Counted from the first letter of the stretch, positions 1 to 9,611 are shown. The stretch: DNA of 64,000 bases from CAVPDA01 sp963702495 (GCA_963702495.1 CAVPDA010000018.1:659536-723535), one strand, 5' to 3'. The notes: a model not told the origin generated them from the letters alone. Translations and numbers: made by a program.

Positions 1-165
1 CGCAATCCCGTTTGCATCGAGCAGGCCTGCGCCAATCTCGCGCCGCAGCCGGTCGTCCTTCCCCGCGACGGGACACCCGCGGACTGCCCGCTGCGCCGGC
101 ATGCGCCGGACGCGTTGCTGGCGAACCGCTGGCACCGTTATCCCGGCGACGAGGCGTCGATGTGA
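1..165 (+). CDS. C-terminal end of an unrecognised protein
   Basis: An open frame runs from the window edge to a TGA at 163-165, giving a 54-residue C-terminal fragment rich in Pro, Ala, Arg and Cys (it begins RNPVCIEQACANL). Codon composition looks coding, with GC-rich third positions, and the frame ends 21 bases before the convergent glycosyltransferase gene. I do not recognise the family from this tail. Its position beside a surface-glycan operon makes an envelope role possible, but that is only a guess. Confidence 0.45.
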   Translation, partial: RNPVCIEQACANLAPQPVVLPRDGTPADCPLRRHAPDALLANRWHRYPGDEASM

Positions 166-186
166 GCCACGGTCGCCCGCGCTCGA

Positions 187-1227
187 TCAGGCCTCGGGCG
201 GTTCGCGCGCCGCGTCCGCTCCCGACGTCCGGGTGTGTCCGAGCGAGTCGCAGGCAGCCACGACATCTTCCACCTGGACGTCCGTGACTTCGCGGCTTTG
301 CGGCTGCAGCACGACGTAGGGTACGCCCCAGGGGTGCCAGACCCGCGGATCGCTGCGGCCGAAGAAGCAGACGATGGGCTTGCCGAGACCCGCCGCCAGG
401 TGCATGGCGCCACCGTCGCTGCAGACTACCGCGTCCGAAAGCGACAAGGCGGCGATGAGTTCCCGCAGCGCGTGCGTCGGATAGGCCAGCAGCGGCAGTC
501 CTCGGGTGCCGGCGACGATCTGTTGCGCTTTACGGTCGTCGCCGGGATGCAGCGGATTGTCTTCGTCGCCGGGCGACCACAGGAGCAGGAAGCGGGCGCC
601 GTGGCGGGTATGCAGTTCGCGCAACAGGGCGGCGAAGCGCTCGGCGGGCCAGCGCTGGCTGGGCTTGCGTGCGCTGATGTGGACCGCCAGCAGGGGCCCG
701 CTGCCTCCGACCGCCGCGAGCCGCTGGCGCACCGCCGCCGCGGCGGCGATGTCCGCTGCCAGGACCAGAGCCGGCGGCCGGTCCGCTATGCCCAGTGGCC
801 GGATCACCGCCGCGCACTGCTCCACCGCGTGCGCCACCTTTCCCGGCGCCGCATCCGTCTGGCGCAGCACACGCCGCGCGCCGATCCAGCGCGCGAGCCG
901 CTCGGCGCTCGGCTGCGGCCCGCTCGCGGGCAGGATGACGAGGTCGATTCCGGCGCGCCGCAGTTCGAAAACCTGCTTCAGGCGCTGCCAGTAGATCGCG
1001 GCCCGGGTCTCCCCGGCGCCGCGGTGCTTCGCCTTCTGGTAGGCGAAGACGGCGTCTAGATCGGGATTCCCGGCCAGCACTTCGGCGTTGTAGCGCGTCA
1101 CCAGGGCGGCGATCCAGGCGTCGGGGTAATGCCGGCGCAGCGTCCGGATCATCGGTGTGGTGCACACCAGATCGCCGATGTTGTCGCGGCGGATGACCAG
1201 GATCTTTTGGGGTGAAGCCTCGGGCAT
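187..1227 (-). CDS. GT9-family heptosyltransferase-like glycosyltransferase
   Basis: The protein has 346 residues. The N-terminus (KILVIRRDNIGDLVCTTPMI) is the typical GT9 opening, where a basic residue and the GD pair start the first Rossmann fold. The C-terminal half carries the donor-site pattern VCSDGGAMHLAAGLGKPIV followed by FFGRSDP. GT9 enzymes transfer heptose or related sugars from ADP-activated donors onto lipopolysaccharide core at the cytoplasmic face of the inner membrane. It is the last gene of the minus-strand surface-glycan operon, 16 bases after a second GT9 gene. The acceptor cannot be read from sequence. Confidence 0.87.
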   Translation of the reverse strand: MPEASPQKILVIRRDNIGDLVCTTPMIRTLRRHYPDAWIAALVTRYNAEVLAGNPDLDAVFAYQKAKHRGAGETRAAIYWQRLKQVFELRRAGIDLVILPASGPQPSAERLARWIGARRVLRQTDAAPGKVAHAVEQCAAVIRPLGIADRPPALVLAADIAAAAAVRQRLAAVGGSGPLLAVHISARKPSQRWPAERFAALLRELHTRHGARFLLLWSPGDEDNPLHPGDDRKAQQIVAGTRGLPLLAYPTHALRELIAALSLSDAVVCSDGGAMHLAAGLGKPIVCFFGRSDPRVWHPWGVPYVVLQPQSREVTDVQVEDVVAACDSLGHTRTSGADAAREPPEA

Positions 1228-1243
1228 GTCCTCGACCCTGAGC

Positions 1244-2377
1244 TCAGGCGTGAAGGGACGCGGCCGCGTCCAGAAGGCGACTCACGGCGTCCACGATCTC
1301 CTCCGCCCCGACCTCCTTCGTGCACGCGTGGGTGCCGGTGCGGCAGCGGTAGGGAGCGTGGAAGATATGGGCGCAGGGGGCGCACGGCAGTTCGCGCTGG
1401 ATGATCACGACATGGCGGCCGAGCGGCCGCGTTTCCGCCATGTTGCAGGGGCCGGCCACCGACACGAGCGGAATGCCGACGGCATCGGCCATGTAGGTGA
1501 CGCCGGAATCGACCCCGACGTAGGCGGACAGCCGCGCCAGCAGGGCAGGCAGTTCGGCGAGCGCGAAGCCCCCGGTGGTGTCGATCAGCCGGGCCGGATC
1601 GGCCACCGCCGCCATCACCGCGCCCGCCTGTTCGCGGTCGGCATCGCCTCCGATGAGCACTACCCGCAGTTCCGGGGTTCGCGCCAGCAGGCCGGCGGCG
1701 ACGGCGGCGACCTTCTCCGTTCCCAGTTCCTTCAATTTGTTGGCGCTGGAGACGCCGATGCCCACCAGCGGCCGCCCATCCGCCGCCAGCAGTGCGCGCA
1801 CCTTGTCATCGGCACCGGGGGCGGCATGCACTTCCTTGGCGCGGCTGCCGCCGCCGACCCCGAGCCGTGCCAGCAGGGCGAGGTAGGTGTCCTGGATCAA
1901 GCGGTCGCCGCGGTGCGGTTCGACTGCGCTCCAAAGGCGCGCGGCCAGCCGGTAGGCGCGGCCGCAGAAGTTGGGCAGGACGGCCAGTCGCACGGGAATC
2001 AGCGCCCACAGGCTGCACACGGCGTAGGCGACGCCGACATTGAGGCAGACCACGGCATCGTAGTGTCCGGCGCGCAGTCGCCGCGTCAGATGGAACTTGC
2101 CGGACAGCCCCTTGAACTCGGCGGCCTTCGCCTCGTGCACCAGCGTCACGTGCGGGTCGAGGCGCAGCAGCGGTGCGTTGACCGGATTGGCCAGAACATG
2201 GATCTCGGCCTGTGGATGGCGCCGTTTCAGTTCGCGGAACACCGGCGTCGAGCACAGCAGGTCGCCGATCTTGGCCAGTTGAATGACCAGGATGCGGCGC
2301 GGTGCCGACGGCTGTCCGCTCCCGGCCAGGGCGCGCAGCAGCGGCGCAACGAGCAGGGTCAGCAGCACGTAGATCAT
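1244..2377 (-). CDS. GT9-family heptosyltransferase-like glycosyltransferase
   Basis: The protein has 377 residues, starting MIYVLLTLLVAPLLRAL, a hydrophobic stretch that may anchor it, followed by the GT9 opening RRILVIQLAKIGDLLCSTPV. The C-terminal donor-site motif is YVGVDSGVTYMADAVGIPLV, then a region with several cysteines (PCAPCAHIFHAPYRCRTGTHAC) seen in some heptosyltransferases. The frame stays open much further upstream, but homology begins at MIY and this ATG overlaps the stop of the preceding gene as ATGA at 2374-2377, so I chose 2377. It is probably an LPS core or O-chain sugar transferase. Confidence 0.87.
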   Translation of the reverse strand: MIYVLLTLLVAPLLRALAGSGQPSAPRRILVIQLAKIGDLLCSTPVFRELKRRHPQAEIHVLANPVNAPLLRLDPHVTLVHEAKAAEFKGLSGKFHLTRRLRAGHYDAVVCLNVGVAYAVCSLWALIPVRLAVLPNFCGRAYRLAARLWSAVEPHRGDRLIQDTYLALLARLGVGGGSRAKEVHAAPGADDKVRALLAADGRPLVGIGVSSANKLKELGTEKVAAVAAGLLARTPELRVVLIGGDADREQAGAVMAAVADPARLIDTTGGFALAELPALLARLSAYVGVDSGVTYMADAVGIPLVSVAGPCNMAETRPLGRHVVIIQRELPCAPCAHIFHAPYRCRTGTHACTKEVGAEEIVDAVSRLLDAAASLHA

Positions 2378-3567
2378 GCGCCCGCCGCCTCGCCCAGGAT
2401 CGCTTCTACCCCGGAGACATAGCGCTCGATGGAGTAGTCCTCCAGCACGGTGGCGCGGCCGGCCTCGCCCAGCCGGCGGCGCTGCTCGGGATGCTCCAGC
2501 AGCCGGTGCAGATGGCGCGCCAGGCCATCGACGTCGCCGTAGGGGTAGAGCAGGCCGGTGGCCTCCGCCCGCACCAGTTCGCGCGACCCCACGACGTCGG
2601 AGGCGATCACCGCCTTGCCCAGCAGCATCGCCTCCAGAATCGCGCGCGGCAGCCCCTCCTTGGCGGAGGCCAGCACCAGGATGTCCATCGCCGCCACCCA
2701 GGGCAGCGGCGCCTTCTGAAAGCCGGCGAAGGTTACACGTTCGGCCAGATGGAGTTGCGCCGCAAGGCTCTCCAGGGCCGCGCGTTCCGGGCCGTCGCCC
2801 ACCAGCAGCAGATGGAAGGGAACCTGGCAGCGATCGTGCACGGCAGCGGCGGCGCGCAGCAGGTGATCGTTGGCCTTGCGCGCGATCAGGGAGCCGACGC
2901 TGCCGACCACGACCGTGCCGGGAACGACCTGCGGCAGCGGTGCCGCATCGGGAAGCGCTTGGCGGCCGTCGATGGCGTTGTGCACGACGACGCACTTGTC
3001 CCGCTCCACGCCCTGACCGGCGAGGGAATCGGCCACGCCCTGGGAGACGCAGATGATGCGCCGCGCGACGCGATTGACTGCGGCGGCTTCCACCGGCTTG
3101 AGCGTGACGTCGATGCGGCAATGCTGCACCACCGGCACGCCCGCCGCTTCGGCGGCGAGATAGCCCTCCAGGTTGGACGCCGGCTGGTTGTTCAGGTAGA
3201 GGAGATCGAAGCGGCCTTCCCGCAAGCGGCGCGCGATGCGCTGGGCATTGGGCAGGATGCGCCAGCGCCGGTCGATGGCATGCACCGCGTCGCGCCGCCA
3301 GAAGCGATGCCAGCCCAGCAGGCCGCGCGCCAGTTCCTTGCCCAGCTTTGCCGTGAGCGGCTGCCGCGGTTGCGCCTGCAATTCCAGTGGAATGCCGAGG
3401 GCGGCGAGTTCGCGCTTGAGGTCGGAGTCGCCCTTGCGGTAGTTGTAGTAGAACAGGGCGGTGACATCGAAGCGGCCGCGGTCGATGCGCTTCAGCAGTT
3501 CGATCAGGCTGTTGGTGCCGCCGCCCCATTCCTTGCCGGTGTCGAGGACGAGGATGCGCCTGGTCAC
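2374..3567 (-). CDS. GT4-family glycosyltransferase
   Basis: The protein has 397 residues. The N-terminal domain opens RRILVLDTGKEWGGGTNSLIE, a glycine-rich GT-B acceptor domain. The C-terminal domain has the GT4 pattern GSVGSLIARKANDHLLRAA, then LLVGDGPERAAL, then ILVLASAKEGLPRAILEAML with the EX7E-type glutamates that bind the nucleotide-sugar donor. It is translationally coupled on both sides: its ATG overlaps the stop of the upstream GT9 gene (3564-3567), and its own stop overlaps the downstream start. Its role is sugar transfer in LPS or capsule assembly; donor and acceptor are unknown. Confidence 0.88.
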   Translation of the reverse strand: MTRRILVLDTGKEWGGGTNSLIELLKRIDRGRFDVTALFYYNYRKGDSDLKRELAALGIPLELQAQPRQPLTAKLGKELARGLLGWHRFWRRDAVHAIDRRWRILPNAQRIARRLREGRFDLLYLNNQPASNLEGYLAAEAAGVPVVQHCRIDVTLKPVEAAAVNRVARRIICVSQGVADSLAGQGVERDKCVVVHNAIDGRQALPDAAPLPQVVPGTVVVGSVGSLIARKANDHLLRAAAAVHDRCQVPFHLLLVGDGPERAALESLAAQLHLAERVTFAGFQKAPLPWVAAMDILVLASAKEGLPRAILEAMLLGKAVIASDVVGSRELVRAEATGLLYPYGDVDGLARHLHRLLEHPEQRRRLGEAGRATVLEDYSIERYVSGVEAILGEAAGA

Positions 3568-4688
3568 AGCGGCACCTTCTCTTGCGTGAGGATACGTTCC
3601 ACTCCTTCGCGCACCTCATCCACGGTGATGCGTTCGATGCAGGTCTGATCGTCGGACTTGCTGCGCACGCCTTGGTCGCACGGCCGGTGGATCGTGACAT
3701 GGCGTTCGAGGTCGTAGGCCGGGCCCGAGATGCGCGGATCGGAGATGGCGAACAGGCCGACGATCGGGGTACCCACGGCGACGGCGACATGCAGGGTGCC
3801 GGTGTCGCCGGTGACCAGCAGCGCCAGCCGCTGCACCAGCGCCGGCAGGCGCGGCAGCGGTACTTCCCCGGCGAGGACGATTGCGGCCTCGCCGATGCTC
3901 TCGGCGATGCCGCGGCAATAGGCGGCCTCGCCCGCCGCGCCGGTGAGGATGAAGCGGCAGCCCGGATGGCGCTGCGCCAGGGTGCGGGCCAGTCCGGCGA
4001 AGCGTGGCGCCGGCCACATGCGGCCGCGGCTGGAGGCGCCGGTCTGCAGCCCGATCAGCAGCGTCTTGTCGGAGATCCCGTGCGCTGCGAGTAGTTTGGC
4101 GACCGCGCGCCGATCCTCGTCGCTCACGGGCAGTTCCATGCGCGCGCCGCGGGGGTCGGCGCCCGCCAGTTCGGCGACCCGCAGGCGCTGTGTGAAACCG
4201 TTCCCCAGGTCGTTCCAGGTCAGCACGGGCTCCGGGTTCGCCAGCAGGAAGCGGACGCGGCTGGTGTTGGGCAGCTTGAGGATGAAGGGAATGCCGGCGA
4301 GATAGGCCATCGGCGTCGCCTGCGGTTCGTTGCCGTGCAGAATCAGGGCGAGATCGAAGCGTTCGCGGCGCAGGGCGGAGATGGTGGCGAGGAAGCGCCG
4401 GTAGCCGCCGTGGTAGGGAATCGCCGCGTCGAGTTGCGGCATGCGCTCGAACAGCGGAATGTAGGCGGCGAGGAAATGGCCGACGAGGCGGGCGTCGGGG
4501 TAGCGCCGGCGCACGGCGCAGATGGCAGCGGTGGACATCACGGTGTCGCCCAGCGCCGTGGTCGAGACGAGGAGAATGCGCCGCACCGCGGCCGGATCGA
4601 AAGCGGCCAGGGAGGTGTCGCGCCGATCGAAGCTCTTGACCAGGTGCAGCAGGAGATAGAGCAGCGATTCGCGCAGCCGCAGTCGCAT
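3564..4688 (-). CDS. GT9-family heptosyltransferase-like glycosyltransferase
   Basis: The protein has 374 residues, beginning MRLRLRESLLYLLLHLVKS, then the GT9 core opening RRILLVSTTALGDTVMSTAA. The C-terminal donor pocket reads LVTGDTGTLHVAVAVGTPIVGLF. The open frame extends 900 bases upstream, but that part overlaps the deacetylase gene in another frame. The ATG at 4688 follows the deacetylase stop by 11 bases and gives a normal GT9 length. It is the third GT9 member of the operon, so this organism probably builds a core containing several heptose-like residues. Confidence 0.87.
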   Translation of the reverse strand: MRLRLRESLLYLLLHLVKSFDRRDTSLAAFDPAAVRRILLVSTTALGDTVMSTAAICAVRRRYPDARLVGHFLAAYIPLFERMPQLDAAIPYHGGYRRFLATISALRRERFDLALILHGNEPQATPMAYLAGIPFILKLPNTSRVRFLLANPEPVLTWNDLGNGFTQRLRVAELAGADPRGARMELPVSDEDRRAVAKLLAAHGISDKTLLIGLQTGASSRGRMWPAPRFAGLARTLAQRHPGCRFILTGAAGEAAYCRGIAESIGEAAIVLAGEVPLPRLPALVQRLALLVTGDTGTLHVAVAVGTPIVGLFAISDPRISGPAYDLERHVTIHRPCDQGVRSKSDDQTCIERITVDEVREGVERILTQEKVPL

Positions 4689-4699
4689 CGGCCGTCGAC

Positions 4700-5518
4700 C
4701 TAGTCGCCGCGCAGGCGCGCGTAGATGCCGCCGATCGCGGCATGGCGCCAAACCCACAGGCGCGTGGCGAACCAGGAACCGGCCTTGTCCTTGATCACGA
4801 TCCTGTTGATCGCTTCGGCGGGCGAGTTGGGCCGATTCACCCCCTTTCGTACCGTGTACAGATAGCGGAAGCCGCAGTCGCGGGCCACCTGCCGGTAGTC
4901 GTCGTCGTAGTAGCCCTGCGGCCAGCACAGATGCCCGCTCGCTCCGCCCAGGCGGGCGCTCAGTTCGGCGCGGGATCTTGTCAGGTCGTGCGCCAGCGCT
5001 TCCCTGCGCTGCGGGAGCGCGGCGATGCGCTGGTCCCAGCGCGTGTGGGTATGGGTATGGGAATGGAATTCGACCGTACCAGCGGCGCGCATGGCCTCGA
5101 CTTCGGACCAGCGCAGCATCACCTGGTCGCTCTCGCCCGCGGCGATGCTTTCCATGCACCGGCGATGGCTCGGGCATTCGGGCGTCGCGCCGTTGCCGCC
5201 GTAGTGCGGGCGCACCGGACCTTCGCCGATCCAGCCCGTGACGAGGAAGATCACCGCATGCAGGCCATGCTCCCGCAGCGCCGGGTGGGCGTAGACGTAA
5301 TTGTCCAGGTAGCCGTCGTCGAAGGTGATGAGCACGCTCTTCGCCGGCAGCGGATTGCCGGCGAGGAATGCGGCCAGGTCGTCGCAGCCGACGCTGCGGT
5401 AGCCGTGAGCGGCGAGCCACCCCATGTGGGTGCGGAAGGTCGCGGGCGAAACCGTCACCAGTCCCGGGCTGGGGCTGACATGGTGATACATCAGCACCGG
5501 CAGCGCCGAGGCGCTCAT
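4700..5518 (-). CDS. Polysaccharide deacetylase (NodB/CE4 family)
   Basis: The protein has 272 residues. It shows the CE4 motifs in order: PVLMYHHV near the start, motif 1 LITFDDGYLDN around residue 65 (the TFDDG aspartates bind metal and act in catalysis), and motif 2 EFHSHTHTHT around residue 150, whose histidines bind the metal. CE4 enzymes remove N- or O-acetyl groups from glycans. No signal peptide is seen, so it probably acts on a cytoplasmic or membrane-bound lipid-linked sugar, as in LPS modification. The start overlaps the stop of the upstream GT4 gene as ATGA (5515-5518). Confidence 0.9.
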   Translation of the reverse strand: MSASALPVLMYHHVSPSPGLVTVSPATFRTHMGWLAAHGYRSVGCDDLAAFLAGNPLPAKSVLITFDDGYLDNYVYAHPALREHGLHAVIFLVTGWIGEGPVRPHYGGNGATPECPSHRRCMESIAAGESDQVMLRWSEVEAMRAAGTVEFHSHTHTHTRWDQRIAALPQRREALAHDLTRSRAELSARLGGASGHLCWPQGYYDDDYRQVARDCGFRYLYTVRKGVNRPNSPAEAINRIVIKDKAGSWFATRLWVWRHAAIGGIYARLRGD

Positions 5519-6609
5519 GCTGCGGCCCGCTCCTGCAGCAGGCGCTGGTAGAGGGCGAGCATGCGCTCTCCCATGCGCTGCACTGTGTGCTCGGCGCGGA
5601 CCCAGGCGCGGCCGGCCGCACCCATGGCGCGGCGCCGGGCAGGATCGGCGGCCAGGGCGATGATGGCCTGCGCCAGTGCCTCCGGGTCGTGGGCCGGCAC
5701 CAGCAGTCCGGTCTCGTTCTCGCGGATCGTTTCGGGCACGCCGCCGACGCGGGTGCCGATGACCGGCACGCCCATGGCCTGGGCCTCCAGGAAGGAAGTG
5801 CCCAGCGCCTCCTGGTGGGTGGGCAGGACGAAAAGATCGAGGGATTTCAACACTTGCGGGATGTCGCGCCGCAACCCGAGCAGGCGTACCCGTCCTTCCA
5901 GCTTGCATTCGGCGATGGCCTTGGTCAGATTGTCGAACTGGGGCCCGTCGCCGGCGAAGATGAAGACCGCGTCCGGCACCGCCGCGATCACCCGCGGCGC
6001 CGCCGCCAGCAGATCGAGGTGGCCCTTCTTCGCCCGCAGGATGGCCACGGTGCCGATCAGCACGGCCTCGGCGGGCAGCCCCAGTTCCTGGCGCAGGCTG
6101 CCGGGATGGGCTGCAGGGTCGAAGCGCGCCGTGTTGACGCCGGTGGGAATGGCGGTTACGCGCTGCGCCGGCACCCCGACAGTCATGAGGTAGGTGCGCA
6201 CCGCTTCGCTCACCGCCACCACGTGGTCGGGGAGGAAGGTGTAAGTGCTGCGGGACGTGATGGGCAGGATCAGATGGCGGGTGCGCACCACCAGCGGCCG
6301 CCGCCGCACGAATCGCGCCGCCAGTCCGGCGAGGAAGGTGTCGCGCCCGCTGTGGGTGTTCACGATATCCGCGCCGTCGCGGCGCAGGGCGGCGGCGAGG
6401 CGGGCCACCGCCGGCATGTCGAAATTGCTGCGCATCGCCAGCGTGGTCACGCCGAAGCCGTGCTGCTGCGCCTGGGCGGCGAGCTGGCTGTCGGGCTGGC
6501 AGGCGAAACTCACCACCGCCCCGGCGGCGCGCAGTTGCAGGGCTTCCTGCAGGGTGCGGTTTTCCTGGCCGCCCCAGCCGCGCGAGCTTTCGGTGTGCAG
6601 GATGCGCAT
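5515..6609 (-). CDS. GT4-family glycosyltransferase
   Basis: The protein has 364 residues and is GT-B fold. The N-terminus MRILHTESSRGWGGQENRT is the acceptor-side glycine-rich loop. The donor domain shows IGTVAILRAKKGHLDLLAA, FIFAGDGPQFDNL and LFVLPTHQEALGTSFLEAQAMGVPVIGT, the conserved GT4 EX7E region. It lies directly after msbA (38-base gap) and is coupled to the deacetylase by an ATGA overlap. It probably adds a sugar to the LPS core; specificity cannot be assigned. Confidence 0.88.
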   Translation of the reverse strand: MRILHTESSRGWGGQENRTLQEALQLRAAGAVVSFACQPDSQLAAQAQQHGFGVTTLAMRSNFDMPAVARLAAALRRDGADIVNTHSGRDTFLAGLAARFVRRRPLVVRTRHLILPITSRSTYTFLPDHVVAVSEAVRTYLMTVGVPAQRVTAIPTGVNTARFDPAAHPGSLRQELGLPAEAVLIGTVAILRAKKGHLDLLAAAPRVIAAVPDAVFIFAGDGPQFDNLTKAIAECKLEGRVRLLGLRRDIPQVLKSLDLFVLPTHQEALGTSFLEAQAMGVPVIGTRVGGVPETIRENETGLLVPAHDPEALAQAIIALAADPARRRAMGAAGRAWVRAEHTVQRMGERMLALYQRLLQERAAA

Positions 6610-6647
6610 GGCGAGCGATCAGGTCCGCGCCGGCACGCGCTCCCGCC

Positions 6648-8417
6648 TCATCCCGCCACCGCCTGCGGCTCGCTCTCGGCGAACTGGATGCGGTAGAGCT
6701 TGGCGTAGATGCCGTCGCGGGCCAGCAATTCCGCATGCCGGCCGACCTCCATCACCCGCCCCCGGCTCAGCACCACGATCTGGTCCGCCTTCTCGATGGT
6801 GGACAGGCGGTGGGCGATGACGATGGTGGTGCGCCCCTCCATCAGCACCTGAAGCGCCGCCTGGACTTGGCGCTCGGACTCGGTGTCGAGGGCGGAGGTG
6901 GCTTCGTCGAGGATGAGGATGGGGGCATCCTTGAGCAGCGCCCGGGCGATCGCCAGCCGCTGGCGCTGGCCGCCGGACAGCTTGACGCCCCGCTCGCCGA
7001 TCACGGTATCGAAGCCCTGCGGCATGGCCTCGATAAACTCCAGGGCATAGGCCGCCCGCGCCGCCGCTTCGATCCGGGCGCGCGAGGTGCCGGCCAGGGC
7101 GCCGTAGGCGATGTTGGCCGCCACCGTGTCGTTGAACAGCACCACGTCCTGGCTCACCAGGGCCATGTTGGCGCGCAGGCTGGCCAGCTTCACGTCCTCG
7201 ATGCCGTGGCCGTCGATCAGGATACGCCCGCTGTCAACGTGGTAGAGGCGCGGCAAGAGGTTGGCGACGGTGGTCTTGCCGCTGCCCGAGGCGCCTACCA
7301 GGGCGATGTTCTCGCCCGGCTCGATGCGCAGGTCGATGTGTTCCAGCGCCGGCCGGTTGGCGCCGGGATAGGTGAAGCTGACATCCTCGAATGCCACTTC
7401 TCCCCGTGCTCGACCCAGATCGACGGTGCCGCTGTCGCCCTCGGGTATCTCGTCCACCACCTGGAACACGCTCTCCGCCGCCGCCAGGCCGCGCTGCAGG
7501 GGGGCGTTGATGTCGGTGAGCCGCTTCATCGGTGCCAGCAGCATGAGCATGGCGGTGATGAAGGAGACGAAGCTGCCCACCGTCGCCCGGTCGTTGGCCG
7601 ACTGCTGCAGGGCGATGCCGACGATGACGGCAAGGGCGATGGCGGCGAAGATCTGGACGATCGGCCCGAGGGAAGCGGAGGCCACGGTCCAGCGCATGTT
7701 GTAGCCGCGCTGTGCGCGGTTGGCGGCGTCGAGACGCGCCTTCTCGTAGTCCTGGCCGCCGAAGATCTTCACCACCTTGTGGGCGCCGATCGCCTCCTCC
7801 AGCACATGGGTGATCTTGCCCATCGCCTCCTGCGAGGCGCGGCTGACGCGGCGCAGGCGCCCGCTGTAGGAACGCACCGCCAGGGCGATGAGGGGAATCA
7901 TGGCCAGCGCCACCAGGGTCAGCGACCAGTTGATGTAGAGCAGCCAGATGAGCAGGCCGGTGACGGCCAGGGTGTCCTTCACGACGACGGTGATGACGCT
8001 GGTCGCCGCCCCGGTGACGCCGCCGACGTCATAGGCGATCTTCGACATCAGGGCGCCGGTGGACTGATTGTCGTAATAGGGCGTCGGCAGGCGCACCAGG
8101 TTGGCGAACATGGCATTGCGCAGGTCCAGGATCACCCGGTTCGAGACCCAGGACATGGCGTAGTCGGCGAGGAAGCCGGCTACGCCGCGGAACAACATGA
8201 GGCCGACGATGAGCGCCGGAAACAGCCAGACCGCGGAACTGCCCTTGCCGCTGAAGCCGGTGTCGAGCAGGGACTTCATGAATGCCGGGAAGACCGGTTC
8301 GGTCGCCGCGGTTGCCGCCATGCACAGCAGGGCGGCGGCGAACACCTTCCAGTGCGGGCGCACATAGCCGAGCAGGCGCAGGTAGAGCTGGCGGCTGGAG
8401 ATGGATTGGGCGGACAT
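6648..8417 (-). CDS. msbA: Lipid A/LPS export ABC transporter, fused permease and ATPase
   Basis: The protein has 589 residues, the usual MsbA length. Roughly residues 1-320 form the six-helix transmembrane domain. The ATPase domain follows with Walker A GASGSGKTTVANLL, Q-loop region LVSQDVVLFNDTV, signature LSGGQRQRLAIARALL, Walker B ILILDEATSALD and switch histidine VIAHRLS. As a homodimer it flips core-lipid A across the inner membrane. It sits inside the glycosyltransferase operon, consistent with export of the molecule those enzymes decorate. The 45-base gap upstream contains a short GC-only hexamer run (ggccgc repeated). Confidence 0.95.
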   Translation of the reverse strand: MSAQSISSRQLYLRLLGYVRPHWKVFAAALLCMAATAATEPVFPAFMKSLLDTGFSGKGSSAVWLFPALIVGLMLFRGVAGFLADYAMSWVSNRVILDLRNAMFANLVRLPTPYYDNQSTGALMSKIAYDVGGVTGAATSVITVVVKDTLAVTGLLIWLLYINWSLTLVALAMIPLIALAVRSYSGRLRRVSRASQEAMGKITHVLEEAIGAHKVVKIFGGQDYEKARLDAANRAQRGYNMRWTVASASLGPIVQIFAAIALAVIVGIALQQSANDRATVGSFVSFITAMLMLLAPMKRLTDINAPLQRGLAAAESVFQVVDEIPEGDSGTVDLGRARGEVAFEDVSFTYPGANRPALEHIDLRIEPGENIALVGASGSGKTTVANLLPRLYHVDSGRILIDGHGIEDVKLASLRANMALVSQDVVLFNDTVAANIAYGALAGTSRARIEAAARAAYALEFIEAMPQGFDTVIGERGVKLSGGQRQRLAIARALLKDAPILILDEATSALDTESERQVQAALQVLMEGRTTIVIAHRLSTIEKADQIVVLSRGRVMEVGRHAELLARDGIYAKLYRIQFAESEPQAVAG

Positions 8418-8462
8418 CGGGTGGTGAAAGTGGCCGCGGCCGCGGCCGCGGCGAAAGCCGCA

Positions 8463-9611
8463 TTATAGCGGAGCGGCCATTTCGTCCCGCGGCAGCGCCA
8501 GCAGCGAGCGGTAGAGGCCGACCAGTTGCTGCGCCATGCGCTCCAGCGACAGATCGCTCACGCTGCTGCGCGCCGCTTGGCCCATGGCGGTAGCGCGGCC
8601 CGGTTGTGCCAGCCGGTCGAGAAAACCGGAAAGCGCCGGGATGTCGAGGGCGTCGCAGACGTAGCCGTTGTCGCCCTGCCGGATCAGTTCCCGCGCGCCG
8701 CAGGTGGTGCTGGTCAATAGCGGCAGGCCGCAGGCCAGGGCCTCCAGGGCGACGTTGGGAAACGGGTCGTACAGGGTCGGCAGGACGGCGGCGTCGGCGG
8801 CGCCGTAGAACGGCCGCACGTCCTGCTGGCCGCCGAGGAAGCGCACGCGCTGCGCCAGTCCGAGCCGCTGCACCTCCGCCTCCACTTGGCGCTGCCGTTT
8901 GTCGCGGCCGATCACCAGCAGTTGCGCCGAACGGGTCGTCATGCGCGCGAACGCTTGCAGCAATTGCGGCACGCCCTTGCGCTCGAAGCCCGAGCCGACA
9001 TAGACGAACAGCGGCACCGTCTCGGCGATGCCGAGTTCGCCGCGCAGGCGGGAGCGATGCTGCTCGCGCAGGCGCGGATGGAAGGCTTCCAGGTCGATGC
9101 CGTTGTAGATGACATGCAGCTTGCCCTCCGGCACGGCGAAGCGCGCCGCGATGTCGTCGCGGACCATGCGCGAATTGCAGATCACGGCCTTCAGCGCGGC
9201 ATGGCGGAACATGCGCGCCTCCGCCGCCAGGGTGTAGCGGTGCCAGGGGTTGAGGCGCGCGGCGAGCCGCGCCAGCGGGCTCTGGGTGCGGCCGCGCAGT
9301 TCCAGCCAGGTGGCGTGCACGCCGTCGCCGGCGCGGTAGATGGCGCAGCCGGGAATGCGCTCGTGGCTCTGCACCAGGTCGAAACGTTCGCGGGCGAGAG
9401 CGCGCTGTACGCAGCGGGCGAAGCTCCAGTCGCGCCACAGCCGCCCGACGTGGAACGGGTTGCAGGTCAGCACCGGATGCTTCGGCGCGCCCGACCACTC
9501 GCGGCAGACGAGCGTCACCTGCTGTCCTGCGAGCGCTGCCAGCGCCCGCTCCACGAAACGCTCGGCGCCGCCGTAGGGGTTGTACTTCTGTCGCACCAGC
9601 GCCAGCTTCAT
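8463..9611 (-). CDS. GT4-family glycosyltransferase, WaaG-like
   Basis: The protein has 382 residues. The opening MKLALVRQKYNPYGGAERFVERAL resembles WaaG (LPS glucosyltransferase I) and related enzymes. The donor domain has VYVGSGFERKGVPQLLQAFA, LVIGRDKRQRQ and AVLPTLYDPFPNVALEALACGLP, the GT4 EX7E motif. The middle part (YRAGDGVHATWLELR) also occurs in WaaG relatives. The start is the ATG at 9611, which overlaps the preceding stop as ATGA; the longer open frame upstream lies in the repeat-derived tail of the neighbouring gene. It probably adds the first hexose to the inner core. Confidence 0.87.
   Translation of the reverse strand: MKLALVRQKYNPYGGAERFVERALAALAGQQVTLVCREWSGAPKHPVLTCNPFHVGRLWRDWSFARCVQRALARERFDLVQSHERIPGCAIYRAGDGVHATWLELRGRTQSPLARLAARLNPWHRYTLAAEARMFRHAALKAVICNSRMVRDDIAARFAVPEGKLHVIYNGIDLEAFHPRLREQHRSRLRGELGIAETVPLFVYVGSGFERKGVPQLLQAFARMTTRSAQLLVIGRDKRQRQVEAEVQRLGLAQRVRFLGGQQDVRPFYGAADAAVLPTLYDPFPNVALEALACGLPLLTSTTCGARELIRQGDNGYVCDALDIPALSGFLDRLAQPGRATAMGQAARSSVSDLSLERMAQQLVGLYRSLLALPRDEMAAPL

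Noticed and set aside
8430..8462. ggccgc hexamer run between glycosyltransferase and msbA
   Set aside because: Only about three units in a GC-rich gap; no sign of a functional repeat.
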